This document shows, in pieces, positions 16,830 through 25,768 of a stretch of DNA of 64,000 nt. Numbering within the stretch: the first letter of the stretch is position 1; each line of letters opens with the position of its first letter. The notes below the pieces were generated by a model. The model ran no database searches. It was not told the origin of the DNA and was given only the letters and a program-made list of their open reading frames with translations. A program made the translations under genes and the position numbers. This DNA is from Algoriphagus sp. NG3 (lineage in GTDB: Bacteria > Bacteroidota > Bacteroidia > Cytophagales > Cyclobacteriaceae), in assembly GCF_034119865.1 (NCBI RefSeq), contig NZ_CP139421.1:620001-684000 (forward strand). Reading direction: 5' to 3'.

Positions 16830-18473
16830 ATGAACAGAAGAGATTTTATCCACCTTTCCGGAATGGGGCTAGGAGCCCTCGCTACCTCCGGGCTTTTGAT
16901 GATGGGGAATCCCGTCTCGGCAGAGCAGTTGCTGGTGCCGGGGATAGATGCCGCAGCCAAAAAAGTCCTGGCAGATATAGCACTCAATGCAGCCAAAGCG
17001 AAAGGCGCAACTTACACCGATGTGAGAATCGGGAGATACCTGAGACAGAATCTATTTACGCGTGACAAAAACGTACAGAATATCTCCAATGGAGAAACCT
17101 TTGGCGTTGGTATCCGGGTAATTGCCAATGGCACCTGGGGCTTCTCATCCACCTCTGATGTCTCACCTGATGGGATTAAGAAATGTGCCGAAAATGCAGT
17201 GGCTATTGCCAAAGCGAATTCCAAACTTCAGAAAGAACCCGTAGAACTTGCCCCAGAGCCAGGCCACGGGGAGGTGACCTGGAATACTCCAATTAAGAAA
17301 AACGCTTTGGAGATCCCTGTAAAGGACAAAATTGACCTTTTGCTGAAGGCGAACAATGCGGCCATAGACAACGGGGCTGCTTTTGTGAATTCAGCACTCT
17401 TTATGATCAATGAGCAGAAGTATTTTGCTTCCACAGATGGCTCGTACATCGATCAGGATATCCATAGGATCTGGCCTACCTTCACCGTGACTGCTGTAAA
17501 TAAGGCTTCAGGGGGCTTCAGAACCCGACAAGCTCTTAGCGCGCCTATGGGAATGGGGTATGAGTACCTAGATGGCTTAGCCGAAGACAAAATCATGAAC
17601 CCTGCAGGATTCAACAGCTACAAAAACAGCTATGACATTGTAGAAGACGCCATCGATGCAGCTAAGCAGGCTCAGGAGAAAATTTCAGCAAAATCAGTTA
17701 CACCGGGCAAATATGACTTGGTACTTGATCCTGACCATCTGGGATTGACTATCCATGAATCTGTGGGGCACCCACTAGAGCTGGATAGGGTATTAGGTTA
17801 TGAGGCAAATTATGCAGGGACCAGCTTTGCTACTTTGGACAAGTGGAAGGCTGGCGATTTCCAATACGGTTCTGACAAGGTCAATATCTTCGCTGACAAG
17901 ACCCAGCCACTCACACTCGGAAACACGGGATATGATGACGAGGGAGTCCAGACAAAAGAGTGGGATCTGATCAAAAACGGCGTTCTGGTGAATTACCAGG
18001 CTATTCGTGACCAAGTTGGGATTCTGGGAGAAAAGGAATCTCATGGTTGCTGCTTTGCAGACAACTGGAGTTCTGTGCAGTTCCAGCGCATGCCAAATGT
18101 TTCTTTGCGTCCAGGAACAGAGAAACTCAGTCCTGCGGAAATGATCAAGAATGTGGAAAAAGGAATCTATATACTTGGACGCGGCTCTTATTCCATAGAT
18201 CAGCAGCGGTACAACTTCCAGTTTGGAGGTCAATTATTCTACGAAATCAAAAATGGCGAAATCGTAGGAATGCTTGAGGATGTGGCTTACCAGTCCAATA
18301 CACAGGAGTTCTGGAATTCCTGTTCCCAGATTTGCGACAAGGATGATTACCGGTTCTTTGGGTCTTTCTTTGACGGAAAAGGTCAGCCATCGCAGGCATC
18401 AGCAGTATCACATGGTAGTGCGACGACCCGTTTTGACGGGGTGAATGTGATCAATACGGGAAGAAATATTTAA
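16830..18473 (+). CDS. tldD: TldD-type metalloprotease with a Tat signal
   Basis: 547 residues from the ATG at 16830. A TTG at 16815 could add five residues. The mature part matches TldD/PmbA proteases. The zinc motif HESVGH is at about 309-314, followed by LELDRVLGYEANYAGTSFA, and the conserved ESHGCC and SYSIDQQRYNFQFGG segments are present. E. coli TldD pairs with TldE and trims peptides through a narrow hole. Unusually, the N-terminus reads NRRDFIHLSGMGLGALATSG, a convincing twin-arginine signal, which would place this subunit in the periplasm. The partner gene follows after 16 bases. It is the first gene of the operon running to 27.4 kb. Confidence 0.88.
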   Translation: MNRRDFIHLSGMGLGALATSGLLMMGNPVSAEQLLVPGIDAAAKKVLADIALNAAKAKGATYTDVRIGRYLRQNLFTRDKNVQNISNGETFGVGIRVIANGTWGFSSTSDVSPDGIKKCAENAVAIAKANSKLQKEPVELAPEPGHGEVTWNTPIKKNALEIPVKDKIDLLLKANNAAIDNGAAFVNSALFMINEQKYFASTDGSYIDQDIHRIWPTFTVTAVNKASGGFRTRQALSAPMGMGYEYLDGLAEDKIMNPAGFNSYKNSYDIVEDAIDAAKQAQEKISAKSVTPGKYDLVLDPDHLGLTIHESVGHPLELDRVLGYEANYAGTSFATLDKWKAGDFQYGSDKVNIFADKTQPLTLGNTGYDDEGVQTKEWDLIKNGVLVNYQAIRDQVGILGEKESHGCCFADNWSSVQFQRMPNVSLRPGTEKLSPAEMIKNVEKGIYILGRGSYSIDQQRYNFQFGGQLFYEIKNGEIVGMLEDVAYQSNTQEFWNSCSQICDKDDYRFFGSFFDGKGQPSQASAVSHGSATTRFDGVNVINTGRNI

Positions 18474-18489
18474 CCTCAACACCAGAATT

Positions 18490-19806
18490 ATGGCCATTTT
18501 GACTAAAGAAGAAGCAAAGCAAATTATAGATAAAGTACTTTCCTACGCAAAAGCGGATGAAACCGAGGTGACGATTTACGGTGGAAGAACCGGGAATATT
18601 CGTTACGCAAGGAATTCGGTAAGTACCAGTGGTGAGACTAATGAAATAGGATTAAACGTTACCTCGGTTTACGGCAAAAAATCCGGCTCATCCAGTATCA
18701 ATGAATTGGATGAGGAATCACTCAAAAAGGCTGTTGCCAGGGCTGAGGAAATCGCACAGCTGGCACCGGAAAACCCAGAATATATGCCAATGCTGGGGCC
18801 GCAGGAGTATTTGGAAAGTAAGACATTCGTGAGCTCCACGGATCAGATCAGTCCTGACCAGCGTGCTCAAATAGCAGCAGACAGCATTGGGCCAAGCGGT
18901 GAAAAAGACCTTACTGCCGCAGGATATTTGGAAGATTTTTCAGGGTTTGTCGCTCAGGGAAATAGCAAAGGTCTTTTTGGCTATAATAAGAGAACATCCG
19001 TGGATTTTTCCATTACGGTGCGTACTGCCGATGGGACGGGCTCAGGATACGCCATTCGTGATTTCAATGATGTGAATCTTCTGAATTCCAAAGAGGTCAC
19101 CAACATCGCCATGCAAAAAGCCCAGGCATCACAGAATGCCCAGGCTATAGAGCCGGGAAAATACACCGTGATCCTTGAGCCCACAGCCGCAGGGGACTTG
19201 ATGGGCTTGTTGACCAGAAGTCTGGATGCCAGAAGTGCGGATGAGGGCAGAAGCTTTTTAAGCAAAAAGGGGGGTGGAACCCGGCTCGGCGAAAAGCTAT
19301 TCGATGAGCGGGTAAACATCTACTCTGATCCATTAAGTCCGCAGATTCCTGGTGCACCTTGGGATAATGAAGGTTATCCTCAAAAGCCAATGAAATGGGT
19401 TGAGAACGGTGTGGTAAAGAACATGTTCTATTCCCGCTACTGGGCGGAGAAGCAAGGGGTGGAACCTACCGGAAGACCTAGTGGGATGATTATCGCCGGT
19501 GGTGACCAATCAATAGCCGACATGGTGAAAAGTACCGAGAGAGGAATTCTAGTCACCAGGTTTTGGTATATCAGAGCCGTGGATCCCCAAACCTTGCTTT
19601 ACACGGGGCTGACACGTGATGGTACTTTCTATATTGAAAACGGGCAGATCAAATTTCCTGTGAAAAACTTCCGCTTCAACGAAAGCCCAATCATTATGCT
19701 GAACAACATCGAGGCACTGGGACAGCAGCAGCGGGTAGGAGGTGATTTGATTCCGGCGATGAAGATCCGGGACTTTACCTTTACGAGTTTGTCTGACGCA
19801 GTTTAA
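18490..19806 (+). CDS. TldE/PmbA-type subunit
   Basis: 438 residues. Homologous to TldD along its length (ETNEIGLNVTSVYGKKSGSSS near the start, then the C-terminal beta-rich half with IPGAPWDNEGYPQKPMKWVENG). It lacks an HExxxH motif, as expected of the non-catalytic TldE/PmbA partner. It has no Tat or Sec signal of its own, in contrast to the TldD homologue 16 bases upstream. TldD and TldE normally form a heterodimer, so it may be carried out bound to its partner or remain in the cytoplasm. The gene is followed by a 114-base spacer of heptamer-like repeats. Confidence 0.85.
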   Translation: MAILTKEEAKQIIDKVLSYAKADETEVTIYGGRTGNIRYARNSVSTSGETNEIGLNVTSVYGKKSGSSSINELDEESLKKAVARAEEIAQLAPENPEYMPMLGPQEYLESKTFVSSTDQISPDQRAQIAADSIGPSGEKDLTAAGYLEDFSGFVAQGNSKGLFGYNKRTSVDFSITVRTADGTGSGYAIRDFNDVNLLNSKEVTNIAMQKAQASQNAQAIEPGKYTVILEPTAAGDLMGLLTRSLDARSADEGRSFLSKKGGGTRLGEKLFDERVNIYSDPLSPQIPGAPWDNEGYPQKPMKWVENGVVKNMFYSRYWAEKQGVEPTGRPSGMIIAGGDQSIADMVKSTERGILVTRFWYIRAVDPQTLLYTGLTRDGTFYIENGQIKFPVKNFRFNESPIIMLNNIEALGQQQRVGGDLIPAMKIRDFTFTSLSDAV

Positions 19807-19920
19807 TTCAGTTCACAGTATTCAGTATTCAGTTTGCAGTCGCTTGACTGCAAGCTGATCACTGAGACTGATCACTGCGAACTGCGAACTGCGACTGACT
19901 ACTGATCACTAACCACTACA
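19807..19920. repeat. low-complexity repeat spacer inside the operon
   Basis: The spacer is made of short echoing words: CAGTATT twice in tandem, GCGAACT twice in tandem and (CT)GATCACT three times. There is no open frame. Similar word-repeat spacers follow other genes at 48.79, 49.07 and 52.46 kb. Confidence 0.6.
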
Positions 19921-20538
19921 ATGCAAGCCTTCTTCTTCACCAGAATAAAATACAACTCCGGGAATTGGGATACGGATCAGCGTATGCCGGTCAATCTCCT
20001 CAATTCCTTGGTAGAATATACCACCATTCCGGTGGATGAAAAAGAGAAGGTAGTAGAGCTAAGCAGCAAGGAAATTTTCAAAAGTCCCTTCTGCTATATC
20101 AGTGGGCACAAGTTGGTGGAGTTCTCCTCGGCAGAGAGGCAGAACTTTAAAACTTATGTGGAAAACGGAGGCTTTGTCTTTGCCGATGACTGCAATCATG
20201 ATATAGACGGGCTTTTTGCCAAATCCTTTGAGGCCGAAATGGCCAAGACCTTTGGAGATGATGCGCTCCAAAAAATACCCAATAACCACCCGATTTATTC
20301 GGCCTTCTTCGAGTTTGAAGATGGTCCGCCCGCAACTTCCTTCGAGCTCAATGGCTGGGGGGACGACCTGATCCATGATTACTTGAAGGCTATTGTCATA
20401 AATGGTAGAATAGGAGTTCTTTATAGTAACAAAGATTATGGCTGTGAGTGGGATTATGATTTTAGAAACAAGCGATTTTTAAAGGTTGACAATACCAGAT
20501 TTGGCGTCAACATAGTGGTTTATGCATTAACACAATGA
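19921..20538 (+). CDS. DUF4159 family protein
   Basis: 205 residues without a signal peptide. It begins with FFFTRIKYNSGNWDTD, the usual DUF4159 start, and contains the glutamine-amidotransferase-like strands FKSPFCYISGH and FVFADDCNHDIDGLF. It ends with YSNKDYGCEWDYDF, which is also conserved. DUF4159 domains are often found beside MoxR, DUF58 and BatA genes; the biochemical role is not known. Its stop overlaps the next ATG by four bases (ATGA), so it is translationally coupled to the MoxR gene. Confidence 0.82.
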   Translation: MQAFFFTRIKYNSGNWDTDQRMPVNLLNSLVEYTTIPVDEKEKVVELSSKEIFKSPFCYISGHKLVEFSSAERQNFKTYVENGGFVFADDCNHDIDGLFAKSFEAEMAKTFGDDALQKIPNNHPIYSAFFEFEDGPPATSFELNGWGDDLIHDYLKAIVINGRIGVLYSNKDYGCEWDYDFRNKRFLKVDNTRFGVNIVVYALTQ

Positions 20539-21539
20539 TTTTGGAAAACACAGATTTGACAGCATATAAAGAGCTGGTGGCTAAGATCCCCCAACTCAAA
20601 AAAGAGATAGCAAAAGTCATCGTCGGGCAGGAATCCGTGATCGAGGAGATCATCATTACGCTGCTTGCCAGTGGGCATTGCCTACTGGAAGGTGTGCCTG
20701 GTTTGGCCAAGACCCTGATGGTAAATTCCCTTTCGAAGGGAATGGAGTTGAATTTCAAGCGAATCCAATTCACCCCTGATTTGATGCCGGGAGATATCCT
20801 GGGGACGGAGATTCTGGAAGAAGACCATGAGACAGGTAAGAAGTTTTTTCAGTTCAACAGAGGCCCGATTTTCGCCAATATGGTCTTGGCAGATGAGATC
20901 AACCGTACTCCGCCCAAGACCCAGGCGGCATTACTCGAGGCTATGCAGGAGAAAGTAGTGACCTACGGGGGGCAACATCATCCACTTCCCGATCCTTTTT
21001 TGATCATAGCTACCCAAAATCCCATCGAGCAGTCTGGAACCTATCCGCTGCCAGAAGCACAGCTTGATCGCTTTCTTTTGTACATCAAACTTGGATACCC
21101 ATCCGAGCAGGAGGAGCTGGATGTATTGGAAAAAACCACGGGCACCTATCGGGGAAAACCTGATGTGGTTTTCACCGGAGAGGATATCATAGCCTTGCAA
21201 AAGCTGACAAGGGAAGTCCATATAGATTCTCATCTGCTTGTTTACATCAATAAGTTAATTCGGGCTACACGTCCTGATGATTCAGGGATACAGGCGGTTA
21301 TAGATTATGTGGAATGGGGGGCGGGTACCCGTGCGGGGCAGGCTTTGATCCTTTGCGCTAAAGCCAGAGCCCTTGTGAAAGGACGCTATGCAGTCACTCC
21401 GGATGATATCATAGCTCTTGCATATCCCGTGCTCAGACACAGGCTTTCCTTGCATTTCCGGGCTGAAGCAGAAGGGGTACATGCGGATACAGTGATCGCC
21501 AGAATCCTCGAAGCACTTCCTGTCCATGCAAGCAAGTAA
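20535..21539 (+). CDS. MoxR-family AAA+ ATPase
   Basis: 334 residues. Walker A GVPGLAKT at 53-60, Walker B VLADEINR at 117-124, sensor 1 in IATQNPIEQSGTYPLPEAQLDRF and a C-terminal helical lid. These are the typical MoxR/RavA features. MoxR ATPases act as chaperones that assemble or activate partner proteins, often those with von Willebrand A domains. The following DUF58 protein has such a domain, and its gene overlaps this one by 14 bases, so the two very probably work together. Confidence 0.92.
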   Translation: MILENTDLTAYKELVAKIPQLKKEIAKVIVGQESVIEEIIITLLASGHCLLEGVPGLAKTLMVNSLSKGMELNFKRIQFTPDLMPGDILGTEILEEDHETGKKFFQFNRGPIFANMVLADEINRTPPKTQAALLEAMQEKVVTYGGQHHPLPDPFLIIATQNPIEQSGTYPLPEAQLDRFLLYIKLGYPSEQEELDVLEKTTGTYRGKPDVVFTGEDIIALQKLTREVHIDSHLLVYINKLIRATRPDDSGIQAVIDYVEWGAGTRAGQALILCAKARALVKGRYAVTPDDIIALAYPVLRHRLSLHFRAEAEGVHADTVIARILEALPVHASK

Positions 21540-22395
21540 TCTTGAAATCATAAAACTCAACAACCTGAAGTTGGCTGCCAAGATCATCAGCGAGCAGCTC
21601 AAGAATGGCGTACACCTCGGGAAGCGTGTGGGGACAGGGGCGGAATTTGAGCAATACAGATACTATGAGCCCGGGGACGACCCTAAGCGTATCGATTGGA
21701 AGTACTTTTCCCGCTCCGGAAAGCACATGATCAAAGAATCTCCTTCTGAGAGCCATTTGCACGTGCGTGTGATGCTCGATCTGTCCGGATCGATGAACTA
21801 CGAAGAAAATGGAATCAAACGCTTAGGATACGCTAAAAACCTCCTTGCTTCACTTGCCTACCTTGCGCATCAGCAGGGAGATTCCCTGAGCTATTTTACC
21901 TGCCAGGATGGGAAGGTTGAGCAAAAGGTGGCGGTCTCACCTAAGGCTTTCCAGCGGATTTTATATTTTTTGGAAGGGGAGAAAGCCGAGGGAACGATGC
22001 CGGTGGTAAAGAAAGACTTTCCGGTATTGAAAAGTAGGCAGAAGGAATTGATTATTCTGGTTTCCGATTTCCTGCAAAAGGAAAACGAATGGTTGGACAT
22101 CGTAGAGCAAATGAGACATCCCAAAAAGGAGATCGTGCTGTTCCAGATTTTGGGAGAGCAGGAGATGAAATTTGACCTAAAAGGGAATTTCAAGTTTCAC
22201 GATTTGGAGTCAAATCGCTCAGTAATTCTTGATGGAAAAGCGATAGAGAAAAACTATAACGTTTCTATAAGTAATTATTTGTCAGAATTTAAACAGTATT
22301 TGATTATACCTCAGGTTCATCTGTTTCAGGTGCGGTTTTCAGACCCTATCGCAGGAGTCATCAATAGATTTCTTACAGAAAGATCCCTTTACTGA
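21526..22395 (+). CDS. DUF58 protein with von Willebrand A-like domain
   Basis: 289 residues, soluble. The DUF58 signature YYEPGDDPKRIDWKYFSRSG lies at about 45-64. A metal-ion-dependent adhesion site DLSGSM (about 86-91) opens the vWA-like part. It begins 14 bases inside the moxR gene and shares one base (TGATG) with the following gene. MoxR with DUF58 is a recognised chaperone-client pairing in many bacteria. Confidence 0.88.
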   Translation: MQASNLEIIKLNNLKLAAKIISEQLKNGVHLGKRVGTGAEFEQYRYYEPGDDPKRIDWKYFSRSGKHMIKESPSESHLHVRVMLDLSGSMNYEENGIKRLGYAKNLLASLAYLAHQQGDSLSYFTCQDGKVEQKVAVSPKAFQRILYFLEGEKAEGTMPVVKKDFPVLKSRQKELIILVSDFLQKENEWLDIVEQMRHPKKEIVLFQILGEQEMKFDLKGNFKFHDLESNRSVILDGKAIEKNYNVSISNYLSEFKQYLIIPQVHLFQVRFSDPIAGVINRFLTERSLY

Positions 22396-23570
22396 TGCAG
22401 ATTCTACAGCCCATATTGCTCTGGGGAATGCTTGGAATCAGTATTCCGATCCTGATCCATCTTTGGCGTGGCAAAAAAGGCAAGGTGATTGCCTGGGCTG
22501 CCATGCACTGGCTGCCTACCCATGACAGCTCGGCGTCCAAAGGCTTTCAGTTGGATAATATCCTGGTGCTGCTTCTACGTATAGCCATCCTGCTCCTGCT
22601 GGTTTTACTGCTGAGTAGGGTATTCTACCCCAAGCTGGATCAAGTCTCTATTGAGCAGACTATCCATCTGGTGGAGCCAAGCAAGGAAATCCTGGAGGAG
22701 TTTAGGTTTGAGCTACAGCAGGCCGTGGAAAATGGAGAGGAAGTCTATTGGGCTGATGGAAAGATGAAAAGCATAGAGAGCTTAGATGTTTTAGAACCAG
22801 ATTTCAAGGGGTTTCTACTTCAAGCTTCACTTAACAATCTTCCAGAAAATATTTCCAGCCTTAATCTTTACCTCAGCAACTCACAGACTAGGCTTGGGAC
22901 GGGAAAATACCTAAGTAAAATCAAACCAAAGCTGTTCTTGGGGAGCCATGATCTTACAGTACAATCTAACCCTTTGCTTACGTTGACCACTGGAAGATCC
23001 CTGCGAAGGAGCGATAAGGGAGTCTTGGATTCTGTCTCCGCTGGGACAAGATCGGAAGGGAGATCCATTCAGTTAACTAGAGAGGATTTAGGCTACTACC
23101 TAGGTGAACTATCGCAGTCGGAGGAAGTCTATGTCAAAGCTGGGCTCGAAGCTATAAGGGACGTGTACGGCGTGGAGTTTGAAGAAACGGAAGATATGGG
23201 GCAGGCGGCTTTGATCTTTGATTCCAACATCCCTTTGGAAACCTCTTCTGATAAGCTTTATTTCATAAGGAATTCCTTCTCCTTTTCGGAGCAGGCAAAT
23301 ATGGTTTTCTTCCAAGATACCTTGGATTTTGAACACTCGGAGCTGGTGCAAAAGGGCATGTTACCGGAAGTGATACTGGAAAAATTCATTCTATTCTCAG
23401 GCCTGGAAAAGCAGGATGTACAAATGAGCCGGGCTCAAATTGAGCGTAGATTTGTGGTGGATACAGAGAGAAATCAAGTGAAGAAGGCAAATCTGGATTT
23501 GCTGTTTTTGTTCCTTTTGGTGCTTTTCTTTGGTCTGGAACGTTACTTCTCACATAGGCAAAGGATATGA
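22395..23570 (+). CDS. BatA-like membrane protein
   Basis: 391 residues. The N-terminus is the BatA double-helix anchor: PILLWGMLGISIPILIHLW, a basic loop (RGKKGKV), MHWLP, then a second helix about residues 54-76. The central region, about 80-365, is mostly soluble with no metal site visible. A third helix (LDLLFLFLLVLFFGLERYF) near the C-terminus anchors it again. The protein would expose its central domain to the periplasm. It overlaps its neighbours by 1 and 4 bases. Confidence 0.8.
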   Translation: MQILQPILLWGMLGISIPILIHLWRGKKGKVIAWAAMHWLPTHDSSASKGFQLDNILVLLLRIAILLLLVLLLSRVFYPKLDQVSIEQTIHLVEPSKEILEEFRFELQQAVENGEEVYWADGKMKSIESLDVLEPDFKGFLLQASLNNLPENISSLNLYLSNSQTRLGTGKYLSKIKPKLFLGSHDLTVQSNPLLTLTTGRSLRRSDKGVLDSVSAGTRSEGRSIQLTREDLGYYLGELSQSEEVYVKAGLEAIRDVYGVEFEETEDMGQAALIFDSNIPLETSSDKLYFIRNSFSFSEQANMVFFQDTLDFEHSELVQKGMLPEVILEKFILFSGLEKQDVQMSRAQIERRFVVDTERNQVKKANLDLLFLFLLVLFFGLERYFSHRQRI

Positions 23571-25768
23571 GTAGAATAGAACGCTATATTGCCAATGTTG
23601 AACGGCAGCTGACACTACAGACTGGATTAAAATCCTTAGGGGTAGGCTTAGCCCTAGGGGTATTTTCCCTGATTTTCTATTCTTCCCTGATTTCCTTTCT
23701 GGCTGTCTTCGGAGTAGGTTTCATAGTTTTCGGATACTTCATTGGTTTGTTTGGAGATAAAAGGAATAGCGCCATTCAGGTACTTCATGCGCGTTTTTCA
23801 GATTTGGAATTCAGTCTGCAACTACTGGATAAACCTTCCAGGAACGTAGCGGAGCAACTCCAATGGGAGCGGATAAATGCTTCTTTTCGGGGAGGGGAAG
23901 TCCGGCTTTGGTACCAAAATACCGGGGCATATGTGGTCGGACTACTTCTTTCAATTGGGATTTACGGTCTGTCGTTTTTACATCAGCCTTCTGAAAACCC
24001 ACCGAGTGTGCAGACAAACAGGAAGACCGAAACTTCAGTTATTCCAGCGGAATATCTGCCTGTACAGATGAGTTCCACTGCAATTTCTATTACCCCACCA
24101 ACCTATACCGGATTGCCAAAAGTGACTCAATCTACACTTGATGTAAAGGCTATCACAGGCTCTGATATAGAATGGAATATTACTTTTTCTACAACTGAAA
24201 ATCTTACTGTAGAATTGGTCAGTTCCAGTGGAGATGGGTTAGAATTCACCCACCTAGAGGATCGTTTTGTTTTGCGGGATAGAGTGAAGAATTCAGGTAT
24301 CTATGCCGTTCGGACAATCCAAAATGGAATAGTAGTTTTTGAATCAGATTATCACCGGCTGGAAGTTGTGCCGGATCTGGCTCCGGTAATTCAGCCTGAG
24401 AAAAAGGAGTTATATTCTTATCACTTTATCGGCGATCCCCAGAGTATGGATGTTAGGGCCAAAGTCTCCGATGATTTCGAAGTTAGGGAGGTATTCCTGG
24501 TGGCCACACTGGCGAGGGGAACAGGAGAAAATGTCAAGTTTCGCGAAAATAGGATTCCGATTGCCCGACAAAATTTCAAATCTGAGGAGCTGTCGGTAAA
24601 ACTTGACCTGAAGGCTTTGGATTTTAAGCCGGGAGATGAGCTTTATTACTACTGGGCGGCAATAGATAATAGAACTCCGGAACCTAATCTTTCGAGAAGC
24701 GACACCTATTTTGTCAACTATGTGGATTCGGCAGGCATGACTGAAGAGACACTGATAGGGATGGCAATCCACGTGATGCCGGAGTATTTCAGAAGTCAGC
24801 GACAGATCATCATCGATACGGAGAAGCTCCTGGCCGATCAAAAGAAAATGACAGAGCAGGAATTCAACGCCATCTCAAATGAAATAGGGCATGACCAGAA
24901 GATGCTTCGCCTGCGATATGGGCAATACTTAGGAGAGGAATTTGAGGAATCCGCAGGTGGAGGCAGTGTAGATCAGGGCGATGTTGAGAATCTGCTGGAG
25001 GGCTATGAGCATAGGCATGACGAGGAGCATGAAGCTGGGATCACGGCGAATGTATTTATGCCTAAACACGATCATGATCACGACCATGAAGCTTCTCATG
25101 CCACTCAATCCAATAGTTCGGACGATGATGGCGGTTTGGGCGGTTTATTGGACTCTTACCTGCACAATCATGAGGATGCTGAAGCCAATACTTATTTTGA
25201 GGAATCCACTAAAGCCACACTCAAGCAAGCCTTGGCTCAAATGTGGCAATCTGAACTGCATTTGAGGCTGTTCGAACCTGATGAGGCGCTGCAGTATCAG
25301 GAAAAAGCGCTGGAGTACCTGAAGTCCGTACAGCAGAAATCAAGAGTATATGTGAAAAGAACAGGTTTTGATCCACCTCCGATCAAGGAGGAGGAAAAGC
25401 GCTTAACGGGGGATTTGGAAGAATTGAAAAAACAAATTGAAATTGAGCAACTAGCCTTGGCCAACAAGCTGGCTCCACTAGCTGCCCAGGTGCTGGGGAT
25501 GCTGCACAAGGAGCGTCTGTCAGCGACCGATAAGGCAACGATACAGCAATTGGGTGAGCTTTGGACTACCAGGATGAATTACTCAGGTTTGCAGGAATGG
25601 GCAGTTTTACTGCATTTGCAAGAGTTGAATTCTGGAAAATTAGGTGAAGAAGGGAAAAAGGAGCTGTATCAGAAATTTCACCCTCTAATTGCCCGAAGTG
25701 AAGGTGCAAACGCATCTTTTCTCAAACAAAAAGAACTGGTAAAAGCATTTTGGAACAAGCTACAATGA
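23567..25768 (+). CDS. large membrane-anchored protein, DUF4175-like
   Basis: 733 residues. Two N-terminal helices (about 22-38 and 44-64) and a third (about 122-140) are followed by a long periplasmic-type region with beta-sandwich segments (ISITPPTYTGLPK, about 173). A helical, highly charged C-terminal half follows. The layout resembles DUF4175 proteins of alphaproteobacteria and Bacteroidota. Residues about 483-516 are remarkable: GYEHRHDEEHE and KHDHDHDHE form a His/Asp-rich loop that could bind Zn, Ni or Cu. A Gly-rich segment (GGLGGLLD) follows. It overlaps its neighbours by four bases at both ends, consistent with strict co-translation. Family assignment is moderate. Confidence 0.65.
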   Translation: MSRIERYIANVERQLTLQTGLKSLGVGLALGVFSLIFYSSLISFLAVFGVGFIVFGYFIGLFGDKRNSAIQVLHARFSDLEFSLQLLDKPSRNVAEQLQWERINASFRGGEVRLWYQNTGAYVVGLLLSIGIYGLSFLHQPSENPPSVQTNRKTETSVIPAEYLPVQMSSTAISITPPTYTGLPKVTQSTLDVKAITGSDIEWNITFSTTENLTVELVSSSGDGLEFTHLEDRFVLRDRVKNSGIYAVRTIQNGIVVFESDYHRLEVVPDLAPVIQPEKKELYSYHFIGDPQSMDVRAKVSDDFEVREVFLVATLARGTGENVKFRENRIPIARQNFKSEELSVKLDLKALDFKPGDELYYYWAAIDNRTPEPNLSRSDTYFVNYVDSAGMTEETLIGMAIHVMPEYFRSQRQIIIDTEKLLADQKKMTEQEFNAISNEIGHDQKMLRLRYGQYLGEEFEESAGGGSVDQGDVENLLEGYEHRHDEEHEAGITANVFMPKHDHDHDHEASHATQSNSSDDDGGLGGLLDSYLHNHEDAEANTYFEESTKATLKQALAQMWQSELHLRLFEPDEALQYQEKALEYLKSVQQKSRVYVKRTGFDPPPIKEEEKRLTGDLEELKKQIEIEQLALANKLAPLAAQVLGMLHKERLSATDKATIQQLGELWTTRMNYSGLQEWAVLLHLQELNSGKLGEEGKKELYQKFHPLIARSEGANASFLKQKELVKAFWNKLQ

